Assembly (NCBI GenBank): GCA_021014325.1 | Contig: CM037476.1 | Span: 18,884,827 to 18,948,826 of the forward strand | Direction of reading: 5' to 3' | Source of the DNA: Plazaster borealis | Lineage: Eukaryota; Echinodermata; Asteroidea; Forcipulatida; Labidiasteridae | Length of the DNA stretch: 64,000 nucleotides | Part shown: piece by piece, positions 52,710 through 62,715 of the stretch | Position numbering within the stretch: position 1 is the first letter of the stretch | Layout: the number at the start of each line of letters is the position of its first letter | The notes under the pieces: generated by a model | Databases searched by the model: none | Told to the model about the DNA's origin: nothing | What the model saw: only the letters and a program-made list of their open reading frames with translations | Position numbers and translations under genes: made by a program

Positions 52710-53454
52710 ACAGTAAAGAACTTAACGACAACAATGGACAATAAACTCATCAAGTATAAACCATCGGCTTTTGCAGATGGCTAGCTTGTTGTTGTTAAAC
52801 ACATTTTGATATCGATAATGGAGACAAATAAATCAACATTCCAATTGAGATAAAAAGAGCTGATTAAAACATCATCAAAAATGAATTACCCTCCACTTGT
52901 TGGGTTCCAATAGGAATTGTTCCCTTGCAGTTGTTTGGTTTAGAGTTCAAGGGAGAGATTTCTAACAAATAAATACTGTATGGGCCTTACATGTATGTTC
53001 ACACTGCGAGAATTCTCTGTGTTGGACACTGGTCAGACCCCTGTAAAGTTTGACAGGCCTTTTCACACTGCAACATTTTCAATCCGGTGTTGACCAATGT
53101 AGAGTGCTCGATCCATGTTAACCCTGCTGGGGGGGGGGGGGAGGGGTGAGGGTTTATGACCTCTGTAGAGAACTACAAATGTCATGAATCCATCTGTTGA
53201 GAGATTTCTAAAAACACATCTCAAATGGCATCCATGTATCATAGTGATTAGGAGCATGATTAACACTTCCTCCTGTGCACAGAAAAACTTCAAGTTGAAT
53301 AACCTAAAATCGGCCAGGATTTCCCTTTGTTTTATCAGGTCACTGACCAGCTGGACCATAAAGCCTTGCCAATTGTTTCTATAGATGCGCTGAATTTTTC
53401 ACCGGTTCATGATATAGATCCCTTTGGCCTAGCTTGGGTTTCATTTCCTATATA
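52710..53454. other. Unassigned stretch
   Basis: G-run near 53130. ORFs 53063-53359 (-) and 53184-53384 (+) overlap with no domain. Nothing recognised. Confidence 0.35.
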
Positions 53455-53725
53455 CCGGGATGAGAAATTTCAGACTTTTATCTGAATTCAGACTTCTTCT
53501 TTTTTTCCCTTTTTTCTCAGGACTTCCTGGTAAAACAAATAGCTGATATTCTTTTATATCATGCTATTAGATGTATTTATCTAGTGCTGAGGATTCTGTT
53601 TCTCGAAGCTTCTTGGAATCTATAACTCCAGGGGTTTGTGAAAAGTGGTAATGCGACCATTTCAACATAGCTCTAAAATTTGGATCCTATAGTTTCAGAA
53701 CTTATTGTTAGCAACGACTCTCACT
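53455..53725 (+). repeat. Repeat R2, copy 3
   Basis: CAGACTTTTATCTGAATTCA, AGTGCTGAGGATTCTGTT, CTTGGAATCTATAACTCCAG, ACCATTTCAACATAGCTCTA, ordered as in copies 1 and 2. Confidence 0.6.
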
Positions 53726-53789
53726 GCTGCACGTAGAGTTTTTTCAATAAATGTCACCATGGGATTAAGTTCTGGTGTCTTCACTTTGG

Positions 53790-53985
53790 TCCAACAAAGA
53801 TATTGAGAAAATAGGGAGACTACCAACATTAGGGCTAGATAGCTCAGTAATTGGTAGTGCGCCTGCACAGTAATCTGGAGGTCGCAGGTTCAAATCCAAC
53901 TTGAGTCGATTTTTCTTTGTTCACTTCCAAATTATTAAAAGAATTACCCAGTCAGTTTCCCTTGTGGTTTTTTACTTGATGTTTG
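53790..53985 (+). mobile_element. SINE family 1 (tRNA-derived)
   Basis: Core at about 53831-53905 with A-box AGCTCAGTAATTGGTAGTGC (two extra bases) and B-box CGCAGGTTCAAATCCAAC. Followed by TTTTTCTTTGTTCACTTCC and CAGTCAGTTTCCCTTGTGG. Confidence 0.75.
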
Positions 53986-53989
53986 AAGT

Positions 53990-54275
53990 AAAAAGTTGCA
54001 TTTCCTTAAGGTGCTCCCTCTGCTGCTGCTTCCCAGGTTGTATCGGAAACTTGGGTGTGATCCCTGGCTACACGGCAGCTAACGGTTGTATGGCTTCTGA
54101 CTGGCACCCTGAACAAAGATATTAACAAAATAGGGAGACTGCCAGAATTAGGGCTAGATTAGGGCTAGATAGCTCAGTTGGTAGAGCGCCCGCATGCGAA
54201 TCTGGAGGTCGCAGGTTCAAATCCCGCTCTAGCCAATTTTTCTTTGTTTAACCTCAAATTATTTTAAATTTTTCT
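53990..54275 (+). mobile_element. SINE family 1, full length, next to the previous copy
   Basis: Complete head (CTGCTGCTTCCCAGGTTG, CTTGGGTGTGATCCCTGGC, GGCTTCTGACTGGCACCC) and core 54162-54233 with TAGCTCAGTTGGTAGAGC and CGCAGGTTCAAATCCCGC. The first bases of the core (TAGGGCTAGAT) are doubled. Confidence 0.8.
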
Positions 54276-54619
54276 TCTTCTTTTTCTGTGCGTTCTCCTT
54301 GAATGTGAAGGCAATCAATATAACAATAATTAACCTTGGAGTATATAACTCTCAAACCTTTTAAACCCTAAAAAAAATGACCTTTCTGAACTTTCTACTT
54401 TATCTCCTTTGGGCACCATCAACCTTTTAACCACATCTCCAGCCTTGAGGTAACAGGTCACACAATTTTATGCCCTGAAATTTTCCTAGTTGCAGGCTAT
54501 AAATTGCACCCTCTAAAACAAACACTGGTCAGACATGATATTTTTTGTTGCACTCAAGCCACTTAGGGCATACCACAAATACTCCCAAGGTACTGATGTC
54601 AGACTAGGGTCCTCTTGGT
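54276..54619. other. Unassigned stretch
   Basis: Nothing recognised. Confidence 0.3.
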
Positions 54620-54985
54620 TTAAAGGCAAAGTATACCTTTTGGTTTTTAGAACCATTTGATCGTTTTAATCCTTTATAAAATGTAGATAGTATACAATAA
54701 AACTAACCTGTGAAAATTTCATTTCAAAAGGTGGTAGCGTTTTTGAGATATTGCCGAAAATCTGGAGCGGTTATGTCCACTCAGGAAGAATAATCCGTAA
54801 TTGGAATACATAATCTGAGAAAGGTTTCTCAGATTGAATTATGTTTTAGTCCCTTTCTCTAAAAGCACAATCCTTAGAAGGGAATCATTTCTCAAAATGT
54901 TATCAGTATCAACAGTTGCAGTGCTTCTTACCAAGTAAGCTTTTAATGGTCATAAATTTTTGGAGTAAATACGAACAGCTTGAAC
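54620..54985 (+). mobile_element. Family B/C hybrid element
   Basis: Starts at TTAA 54620-54623 (AAGGCAAAGTATACCTTTTG). Has family-C interior (TTCATTTCAAAAGGTGGTAG, GGAGCGGTTATGTCCACTC) and a family-B-like right half (TTACCAAGTAAGCTTTTAAT, TTTTTGGAGTAAATACG). It links the two families. Right terminus decayed. Confidence 0.65.
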
Positions 54986-55314
54986 AAAAACAGCACCAAG
55001 TGATCTTTGCTGAAATTCATTTAAATTGTTTTCAATCTAGGGAATTGAGTCTATCATGAGATTAAACAGAGTTTAATTGTAAAAAAAAAAAAACATTTTA
55101 AATGACCTGAAAGTACAATATGGGTAATTATATATATGAAGTTCATATCAGTATCAATCCTCCCAGAGTAATATCAAAGTTGAAAAAATAGCATTTTGAC
55201 CAGCCAGATCAGTGTTGCTTGTTTCGATTGCCGCAATTTAAATAAGCATGTATATGAGCGAGCGTAAAATACCTGACAAAAAACATCAACTGTTTTACTA
55301 CAAGCCGTATTTGC
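54986..55314. other. Unassigned stretch
   Basis: Nothing recognised. Confidence 0.3.
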
Positions 55315-55480
55315 GATTGTGTGTGTTTTCCCTGGAATAATTCTCTGTGGTTTTCCTCCCACATCAAAAAAACTGAAACTTCCTTCTTTCTGTCTTCTCT
55401 CCATGGGGTTCTTGGCTAGTATAGTGATAAAGTTTGCTTTTTTGTGAGTCCTTGGCTTCACAACCAGAATTAATAAATGA
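55315..55480 (+). mobile_element. SINE family 3, 3' part only
   Basis: TTTTCCCTGGAATAATTCTC, GGTTTTCCTCCCACATC, CTTCTCTCCATGGGGTTCTT, AGTCCTTGGCTTCACAACCA and an A-rich AAATGAAA-type tail match the 3' half of 35035-35300. No tRNA-like head. Confidence 0.65.
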
Positions 55481-55820
55481 AACGAAATTAAATTAACAAA
55501 TAAAAATGAAATGAAATTAGAGAATTTGAATTAATTTAACCTTCTTAAAAAACAGTGATGTACTTTCCCTTTAAGAATGTCATCAGGTGAAGTGGCATAG
55601 AGGAGTACTTTGATCGGTGGGTCAGGCACACCACAAGGTCCTCTGGTCACCAAGGGCCTTGGCATCAGGTCAACCATTTTAAACTGGTCTGAATATCTTG
55701 GTTTTGTCAGTAAATTAATCTGTGTGCATGTAGCTGCCACATTCTGGTAGTACACTCTGGTAATGACTGGACCACCGCCATGTTTTTCACTTGTTGGAAA
55801 CGTACAGGACTCAGAACCAG
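55481..55820. other. Unassigned stretch
   Basis: Nothing recognised. Confidence 0.3.
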
Positions 55821-56090
55821 GTCCCAGTTTCATAGAGCTGCTTAAAGGCGTCGTACACATCATTGGAAATTGTCAAAGACCAGTGTTCTCACTTGGTGTA
55901 TCCCAACATATGCATAAAATAACTAGCCTGTGAAAATTTGGGCTCAATTGGTCATCGAAGTTGCATGAACATGATGAAAGAAAAAACACCCTTGTTGTAC
56001 AAATTTGCGTGCTTTCAGATTAGGAATAAAACTTCTTGCAAGAAGTTTTTATTATTTTAGTGAGAAATTACCTCTTTCTCAAAAACTACA
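55821..56090 (+). mobile_element. Family A end with a truncated family B inserted at its TTAA
   Basis: GTCCCAGTTTCATAGAGCTG with CTTAA (55821-55845) is a family A end broken exactly at the TTAA of its GCTTAAGC motif. AGGCGTCGTACACATC, the family B start, follows at once. B continues through TCAAAGACCAGTGTTCTCAC and the CTTCTTGCAAGAAG hairpin, then breaks off near 56090. Confidence 0.72.
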
Positions 56091-56731
56091 GAAAAATGAA
56101 ATATTTGCGCACTTGAAGTTCTTCATCCAATGACCTCTCTGGCTGGGAGGTCTCTCTACCTGTGTTGAGTTTGAAGAGATTTTGCTTGAGGGGAAGGTAA
56201 CTGGACTCCAAAATGTATATTTAATCAATTAGGAACTTTGTTTGAAAGGCCGTTTACTGTGTAGGGGACTCTGTGCTAAGTGGGTTAAAAAAAGTAGTTA
56301 ACTAATTAATTTTGACAGCCCAACAAGGTGATCAATTTTTGTAAACCTGATTTTGTTGAGGCTATCAAAGATCATGGTGTGATTTTACATTTTACTCATC
56401 TACAAAGGAGGTGAAAGATTAGATGTTGACAAGCAGAAAGTTGGGTCTTTGGAAGAAATTGTTTATTTTGTGCAAGCCTACAATTTGAAGAGGGGTGAAT
56501 GAGCATGGCTTGAACTTCAATAGAATCTCAACTAGACTATATTCGCCTGGAAGCTCACAAATTGTACAGGACCATAACAATTTTTACAAGATCATTATAA
56601 GACCCATTTATGTTGCACCTTATAAGGGTTTATAAGAACCACACAAAAGGAGAGTGACAACTCAAGTGTTAATCTTACTCATTTTGTTAATTTGTATCTG
56701 TTTATTTATTTACTTGTTTGTTTGGTTTAGT

Positions 56732-56762
<31 letters not shown>

Positions 56763-56772
56763 TTCATTATGT

Positions 56773-56804
<32 letters not shown>

Positions 56805-57449
56805 GGGGGGGGGAGGGGGCCTTTCTTTAAAAATTACAGCTTTTTTAATTTGACTGATTTGCCCTGATACTTACCCTTACGCCAATCAGGCTTTCAGAGT
56901 AAAAATCAATGAATTTGTTTACCCAAGAAGTTCATTTATCTTTCTGTCAAAGGGTTTCCACGTAGATTCACACATTTATATTTATTGTTATGTGATTTGA
57001 CTGTTTTAACATTAATCAGACAGATTCCCTTCCAACACCTCTGGTATTCCGATCAAGTTCTTCTCATATAAAATTGTTAAGTTCGACTCCCAACCAGATG
57101 GATTAACAATCTGTCTACATTCCAATTTTAGAACGTTTTTTTTCCTTCTTTTTCTTCTTCTTACGTCACCCTGGTACATGAACCGTAAAAAAAAGGCATA
57201 GATTTAGTTAGTTTCCTGCAATGTCATTTTGAATGTTGCATAGAAACGGATTCACATGGCCGGTTTTCTCAAGCGCACATTGATTAGTATAGCTGATAGT
57301 TTTCCAGGAACATTTCACAGAGAAAAAAGAAGTTGGTTGTATCGAGTGTTGCTTGATGAATGGTTTGCATTCCTGCTATGGAGAAAACATTTTTATTTGT
57401 AAGAAGATTGAATTTATGTTCCATTCAACAGTCAAAATTGTGGTTATGA
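56091..57449. other. Unassigned stretch with simple repeats
   Basis: (TTTA)n at about 56731-56764, a long T-run at 56779-56803 and a G-run after it. No exon recognised. Confidence 0.45.
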
Positions 57450-57740
57450 TACCTGGCTATCAGCAGTTACAGGTTAAATGGCTTCTGACTGGCACCCCGA
57501 ACAAAGATATTGACAAAATAGGTAGACCACTACCATAGGGCTAGATAGCTCAGTTGGTAGAGCGCCGGCACGTTAATCCGGAGGTCGCAGGTTCAAGTCC
57601 CACTCTAGTCAATTTTTCTTTGATCAACCCAAAATTATTTAAACAAATTTACCGAGTCAGTTTCTTTCAACTCCCGCTCTAGTCATTTTTTCTTTGTTTA
57701 ACCCAAAGTTATTTAAACAAATTTACCCTGCCAGTTTCCT
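57450..57740 (+). mobile_element. SINE family 1, best-preserved core
   Basis: Core 57538-57610: GGGCTAGATAGCTCAGTTGG then TAGAGCGCC, and GGAGGTCGCAGGTTCAAGTC then C. A GTT triplet is in the anticodon position but base 33 is C and the anticodon stem has a mismatch, so a functional tRNA is unlikely. The body is partly duplicated (GCTCTAGTC, TTTTTCTTTG, ACCCAAA twice). Confidence 0.8.
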
Positions 57741-58654
57741 GTAAATTATGTTGTTTGCCCAAAATCTTGACTGGTGTCACCACCGAATTTGGTTAAATTT
57801 TCACAGATCAGTTATATTGAGTGTTTATTGAAGACTGAAGAAGGGGAACTAATTTATTCTTCCCAGCAACAATGATGTCATTTCCTTTTAAAATTTATAA
57901 CAACTACTTTTGTTGTGCCTCTACTAAGCCCCTCAGTATCGTTCGATTATTTTAAATGATATAAATAAATAAAAATTCATTGCAATGAATTTATTTGGTA
58001 GATTGTTTTACCCATCCGGTAAATCTTCCAAGTTCTGCCATAAACCGTAGTTTATTTATCAGGATGTTATGATTAATTGGGAACCCCAGAGCGCCAAGTC
58101 TGAAGTGCTAGACTTGAGAGTGCAGGGAGGAGAGGCAATTACAAGAACCAAGAGGAAGTCGAACTTCCTTCTTTAGGCCCTTTCAGTTTCACACGAGCAC
58201 CAGTAACAAAGGTCCTCGGTAATGGGTGTCAGTTCTCTGTCACACTCCTTCAATTGTGATTATTTAACAAGCTTTCACATGACTTCATCAACCACACATT
58301 TTTACCAATGTCCCATGGTTTGTTTGTTTTTGGGGTTTTGTTTTGGTTTTTGGGGGTTTCTTTTTTTTTTTTTTTTTTGGGGGGGGGGGTAAAAAAGTCA
58401 TGATTGTTCATTTCTATTCTACCTCCGTGATTCACTGAACACTTTTTTGTTATACTTTAGTGACACGTTCTGTGCGTGAGGATAATGATATCGCCATAGC
58501 AAGGGTCCTTGGTTTAGTCTGGCTCTTTCTTCCTTGATAATTATTTTTTTAAATATATGGTCCCTCATCCTCCTCTTTTAGAAAAAAACCAGGACGATCA
58601 ACTGGTGTATTTTGCTGTCACATTTATTATGGTTTGTTTATTGAAAACTATATA
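57741..58654. other. Unassigned stretch
   Basis: T-run and G-run near 58364-58388. No exon recognised; short ORFs unsupported. Confidence 0.4.
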
Positions 58655-59045
58655 TCATGTGACCTGTGACATCACATGTTTACAAAAGAGCCACAGAGCC
58701 TGGACTTCCTGCAGTCAGTCACAGCTCAATGATGGAAGAAAACAATATATATTTGAAACTTTATGGAGATTGCACTCCCTGATGAAATGGGGCGCATCTC
58801 AAAACTTCCTCAGCTGTTACTTTTTATAACACTTGAATTCATGTGAAAATTATGACACCAAAATGTAAAATTTCCTATATGATCAGTGTAGTATCTTGCC
58901 TGCCAGACAGGCACTGGAATTTTCAAGGTCACTCATTTGGTAAACAGAGGTTACATAGGACTGGTCCTTGCTCTATGCATACTTGGTCTATATGGTAGGA
59001 GTGAATCTTATCTCTCAAAATACAATGATTTTCTTTCCCCTTTAA
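58655..59045 (+). repeat. Repeat L, plus-strand copy 2
   Basis: GTGACCTGTGACATCACATG, AAAAGAGCCACAGAGCCTGG, ATGATGGAAGAAAACAAT, TATGGAGATTGCACTCC and TGCCTGCCAGACAGGC match the other two copies in order. Confidence 0.65.
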
Positions 59046-59092
59046 AATACCCTGTTTAGACTTTATTAACCAGCCTTTCTGCTCATACTCTG

Positions 59093-59363
59093 TTAAAGGC
59101 ACTGTACACGTTTGGTAATTACTCAAAATGTATATATATATATATATATAGCATAAAAACTTACTTGGTAAAGAGCAACGGAGTCAGTCACATTCCTATC
59201 TGAAAGCACACAAATTTGTCCAACAAGGGTGTTTTTTCTTTTATCATTTTCTTGCAACTTCGATGACCAATTGAGCCCAAATTTTCACAGGCTTGTTATT
59301 TTGTGCATATGTTGGGATACACCAAGTGAGAACACTGGTACCAAACGTGTTCATTGCCTTTAA
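59093..59363 (-). mobile_element. Family B element with internal deletion
   Basis: TTAA at 59093-59096 and 59360-59363. Ends AGGCACTGTACACGTTTGG and ACCAAACGTGTTCATTGCC. About 100 bp of the interior is missing and a (TA)n run sits at about 59130-59150. Confidence 0.75.
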
Positions 59364-60435
59364 TGTCATCTAATGTACCCAGTATATATCTTGTTCAGTC
59401 ATCAGGTAATGTATGCCAAGTGTATGAAGTGAATTATCACCTTTATTTAGGATTACAACATCTCTTTCCTGTCATGTAATAAATCCGATTTATGCTGGCA
59501 TTCTATTCTTTTCTTGACACCTTTATTGTCCCTCCCACAAAGGCTGTCCTTAATCAGTTTAGAAACAAAACCCTGCACTTCCTTTTCCCCACTATAACAA
59601 ATAGTATCACCCAGGAAGGAGGAGCCTATCACCTGCTCCTGTATTGTTTTTGGAATACTGTACTTGGAATGTAGGGGTGTGTGATCTGAAGGATGGTGTG
59701 TGACTGCAGTTGTGTTTGGGTTGTCAGTGATTTCTTGTTTTTTGAAGGGTTGGTCATTTACAAGAAGAGATCAACATGAGGAGGTTGTGGCATACCTGTC
59801 CTCTGCTGTAGCTCCAGCCTGTGTGAACAACCTTTCTCGGCAGCTCTCTTGCTGCTGATAGGACATTGTTGTCATAAGTTGTGTCTATCAGCTGGACTAG
59901 GTAGGGCCTTGTGAGGTCTTTTTTCCCCCAGTAAAGGTTTTTTTTCAAAGCTGCTGCAATCTCTTGTGCGGGGTTTCAAGTGCTTCTGAAATCAGCTTTT
60001 TAAAGTGCTTGGGTCTTTCTGTGGATTCTCGGAAGTTCAAGAACCCCTTCTCTGCTGCTGGCTGGAGGATGAAATGAAAGAAAGGGCAGCTTTATCATCT
60101 CCACTCTCTTAAGGAATTCAGCCCTGTCTCACTTCAGGAGATAAAGGACAGAGGAATCCTAGATAAATCTTTTCTGTAGGGGTATTGACATTTGGTTTTA
60201 TCGTTGCTGATTATACTCTACTCTTGTACCCTGACAGAGTGCAGAGGTGATTTTTTTTGTTCTTCACCTGGAGTTAGAGTTTTTGAATGTTGTTCTTGGA
60301 CGAAAGCCTAGACTTCAGTTTTCTGGCTTGACTGTTTTTATATGACTTTGTGGATGCATCAATGAGACACAAGAGTATGGGATTTCTACGAGACTAAACA
60401 TTTCCAAATTTGTGAGTTACTTTCCCACCACCACC
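59364..60435. other. Upstream region and putative 5' UTR of the exon at 60436
   Basis: No repeat recognised, unusual for this window and consistent with a promoter-proximal region. TTTTTATATGAC at about 60333 could be a TATA-like site. If transcription starts upstream of 60362, the leader would hold a short ORF of 11 codons plus stop (60362-60397), ending 38 nt before the main ATG. Both points are inference. Confidence 0.35.
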
Positions 60436-60654
60436 ATGGCTAAAGACAGCATCCTTGTGACGTCCAAGAAGCCCAGACGGCGGTCCAAGTCGCTGGATCG
60501 CCGCTGGCCCCGGCGGAACAAGTCGGCAACGGTCCGATTTGCGGACGTTGGATCGATACAGATCTCCCAGCCATCTCAGCCGCGGCGGATGCATTCTTTC
60601 TCCGACTGGGAGAGCTCTCTCAGAGGTGGCTCTGATATTCCTCTTACTCCACCG
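60436..60654 (+). CDS. First coding exon of a basic protein (gene not identified)
   Basis: 219 nt, 73 codons. ATG in a near-ideal Kozak context (CCACCACCATGG). It ends exactly on a codon boundary at CCACCG|GTGAGT, a strong donor. The in-frame frame extends a little upstream but without another ATG. The product starts MAKDSILVTSKKPRRRSKSL, is strongly basic with RRW and PRRNK patches, then has ATVRFADVG, a Ser/Gln/Pro linker, RMHSFSDWESS and a terminal PLTPP. RRRSKS and RRMHS resemble basophilic kinase sites and TPP a proline-directed site. It looks like a disordered N-terminus. The downstream exon must begin in phase 0 and lies beyond the part I could read. I do not recognise the family. Confidence 0.72.
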
Positions 60655-60808
60655 GTGAGTTCCTTGTGATTTCCGATTATTTATTTATCATCTTCTGAAG
60701 TATGGTTTTGATTGAAATGATTATCGCTACGAAATTGTTGAGAATTATGTATACACGTACCAAGAAAATATAATGTTTACCCAACACTGAATATTGTTAG
60801 GCAGTGTT
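60655..60808. other. Intron after the first exon
   Basis: Begins GTGAGT. Nothing recognised. Confidence 0.4.
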
Positions 60809-60809
60809 C

Positions 60810-61110
60810 GTCCGTAACTTTTTCAGTGATTAGCCAGCGGGGGACCAGTCAGCTTGTTGTTTCACTAGTCCTCCAGCTTTTTCCCCCGTTCCATATATTT
60901 AGGTTAGATTTCATTGTGAGTGTCATGTGTTTGGGACTTCAGTTTTCAATCAAACATTCTGTGCGTAGATTGGATTATATAAATGTAGCTTTGGGAAGAA
61001 ATAAACAAGCCAGCCGGACCACTTGAATAGAAATTTTGACTGGTCCTCAGATTTTTTGACTGGCATTTTTGGCCAGCGGACCACAGTACTGTTAAGAGAG
61101 AACACTAGTG
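60810..61110 (+). repeat. Repeat M (CAGCCGGACCACTT type), copy 1
   Basis: Shares CCTCCAGCTTTTTC, AGCCAGCCGGACCACTT, TTTTGACTGGTCCTCA and TTGGCCAGCGGACCA with 62545-62715 in the same order. The ORF 60826-61026 is inside it. Confidence 0.6.
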
Positions 61111-61568
61111 TTAATGACATTAAATACTATTTCCTAGTATTCACTTGAATTATGTATGACTATGAACATTAAGCAATTTATTTGTTTATAGTAGTGTTGA
61201 TACTATTAAATTATCAGCCAGCTTAGTATAGCATTAGCTGTTGTTTGTGATTATTTTAGCCACAGACGCCGTCCAAATAGGAAATAAACAATCAAGCCAG
61301 ACAAAGATGCTTCAGAAAATAGAAATACAGGGAGTTTATTCAATTCATGAGAGGAAATGGCATCCTATTCAAGGACGGTGTACTTTCAATACACAGTTAG
61401 TTCTGATAAATTAACTTATCAAGTATGGGTTTGCCAAATGTTGTACTTTGGCACTCCGCCATTTTTACTGGGGAAAAAAATGTAAATAAATATTGACTAA
61501 GTTGTCCGCCACATTTAGGTGAAGCCATTTCATGAAAAGGTATAATCTTCCTACTTCTAGCTACAGCT
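61111..61568. other. Unassigned intronic stretch
   Basis: Nothing recognised. Confidence 0.3.
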
Positions 61569-61743
61569 ATATATACAGAGCTGCCAACTCTCCTTAATTC
61601 TGCAGAAAATCCCCTAAAAATAAACCAATCTTTCCATGTTCTGATGAACAAATATTACGTTGCATGTAATTCTAAAAATCTCCCTGTTTTTTGTGCAAAA
61701 TCTTTCTGATTGCAAGAGGAAAGTGTTGGCAGCTCTTTATATA
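61569..61743. mobile_element. Family E inverted-repeat element, copy 2
   Basis: TATATACAGAGCTGCCAACT and GTGTTGGCAGCTCTTTATAT ends are inverse. Contains AAATAAACCAATCTTTCCAT as in 52500-52709. Confidence 0.7.
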
Positions 61744-62544
61744 GGGCTCACCCTTAACACTAGCCTGGCTTGAGTAAACAAATGCTACACAGCTAGTAAA
61801 CGCCACTTCTCAACTTGCCCTGTGTCATTCTAAAAACTGTCCAACCTACTTGTTTAAAAAGTTTGTATTTCTTCCTTTTTTCAGATAGGAGTACAAATAA
61901 TGTTTTGAGTGTATGAATGTATGAATGTAACTTCATTTGACCATTAAAACTGGTTGTGAGATTGCTACCATTAATACATATGAAACCTACATTTATATGA
62001 CAATACATGTTTAAAATCTGGGCTTCTAAAACTTCATGGGGGCAAGTAAAATCCACAGTTTACTAGCCTGGTGGGCTGCTTGGAAAAAGGCTTACGCACA
62101 AGGCCTGTACCAGATTAGCATTCTTTTCCACAGTCCACCAGTATTTTTTGTACAGGTCCCCTTCTTATAAAGTCATTTGTTTTTCGGGCCAAGGTTAATA
62201 ACTGGGGTCAGTTGTCTTCTGTGTCTGGTATGTAAATGCCTTTTTTTTTTCTTTTTTTTTTCAACATTGGAGTTTGTGAGTGGTTTCAAGTGAAGCCACG
62301 TGCACAGTTTGTCCATTGTTCTGCCATTTAGTAGAATCATTTCTGAAGCAATTATGCCCATTGGGAGAACTTGGAGAATAGTCTGGCCAATATGTAGCTG
62401 TTTTCATTGGCATTTGGCCACTGTGGACCACGTTAATGAAATGTGAATGTGAGATGGGAGCTGCAGTCGTGTATGGTGTTGGAGCCCCCCCTACCCATGG
62501 TCTGCCCTTAAATTGTTTAATGACCAGCTAGCAGGACTAGTTAA
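61744..62544. other. Unassigned intronic stretch
   Basis: T-run near 62239-62262. No exon recognised. Confidence 0.35.
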
Positions 62545-62715
62545 CATGTCATTTCAGTTGTCCGCCAGCTTTTTCACCGATCCATAATTTCATATAATCT
62601 AAGGATACTTTTCAACACTGAACTAGCCAGCCGGACCACTTAGGAGTGAATTCTGACTGGTCCTGAAGTGTTTTAACTGACATTTGGCCAGCGGACCAAT
62701 TTAAGGAAGAACCTT
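62545..62715 (+). repeat. Repeat M, copy 2
   Basis: TGTCCGCCAGCTTTTTCACC, CTAGCCAGCCGGACCACTTA, CTGACTGGTCCTGAAG and GACATTTGGCCAGCGGACCA match copy 1. Confidence 0.6.

Noticed and set aside
55531..55863. 110-codon minus-strand ORF with SSSMKLGP
   Set aside because: MKLGP is the translation of the ATGAAATTGGGCCC end of family A; the same peptide appears wherever that end is open.
57538..57610. A functional tRNA gene (GTT anticodon)
   Set aside because: Cloverleaf is imperfect (C at position 33, mismatched anticodon stem) and the same core occurs in many diverged copies with common flanks, so it is a SINE.
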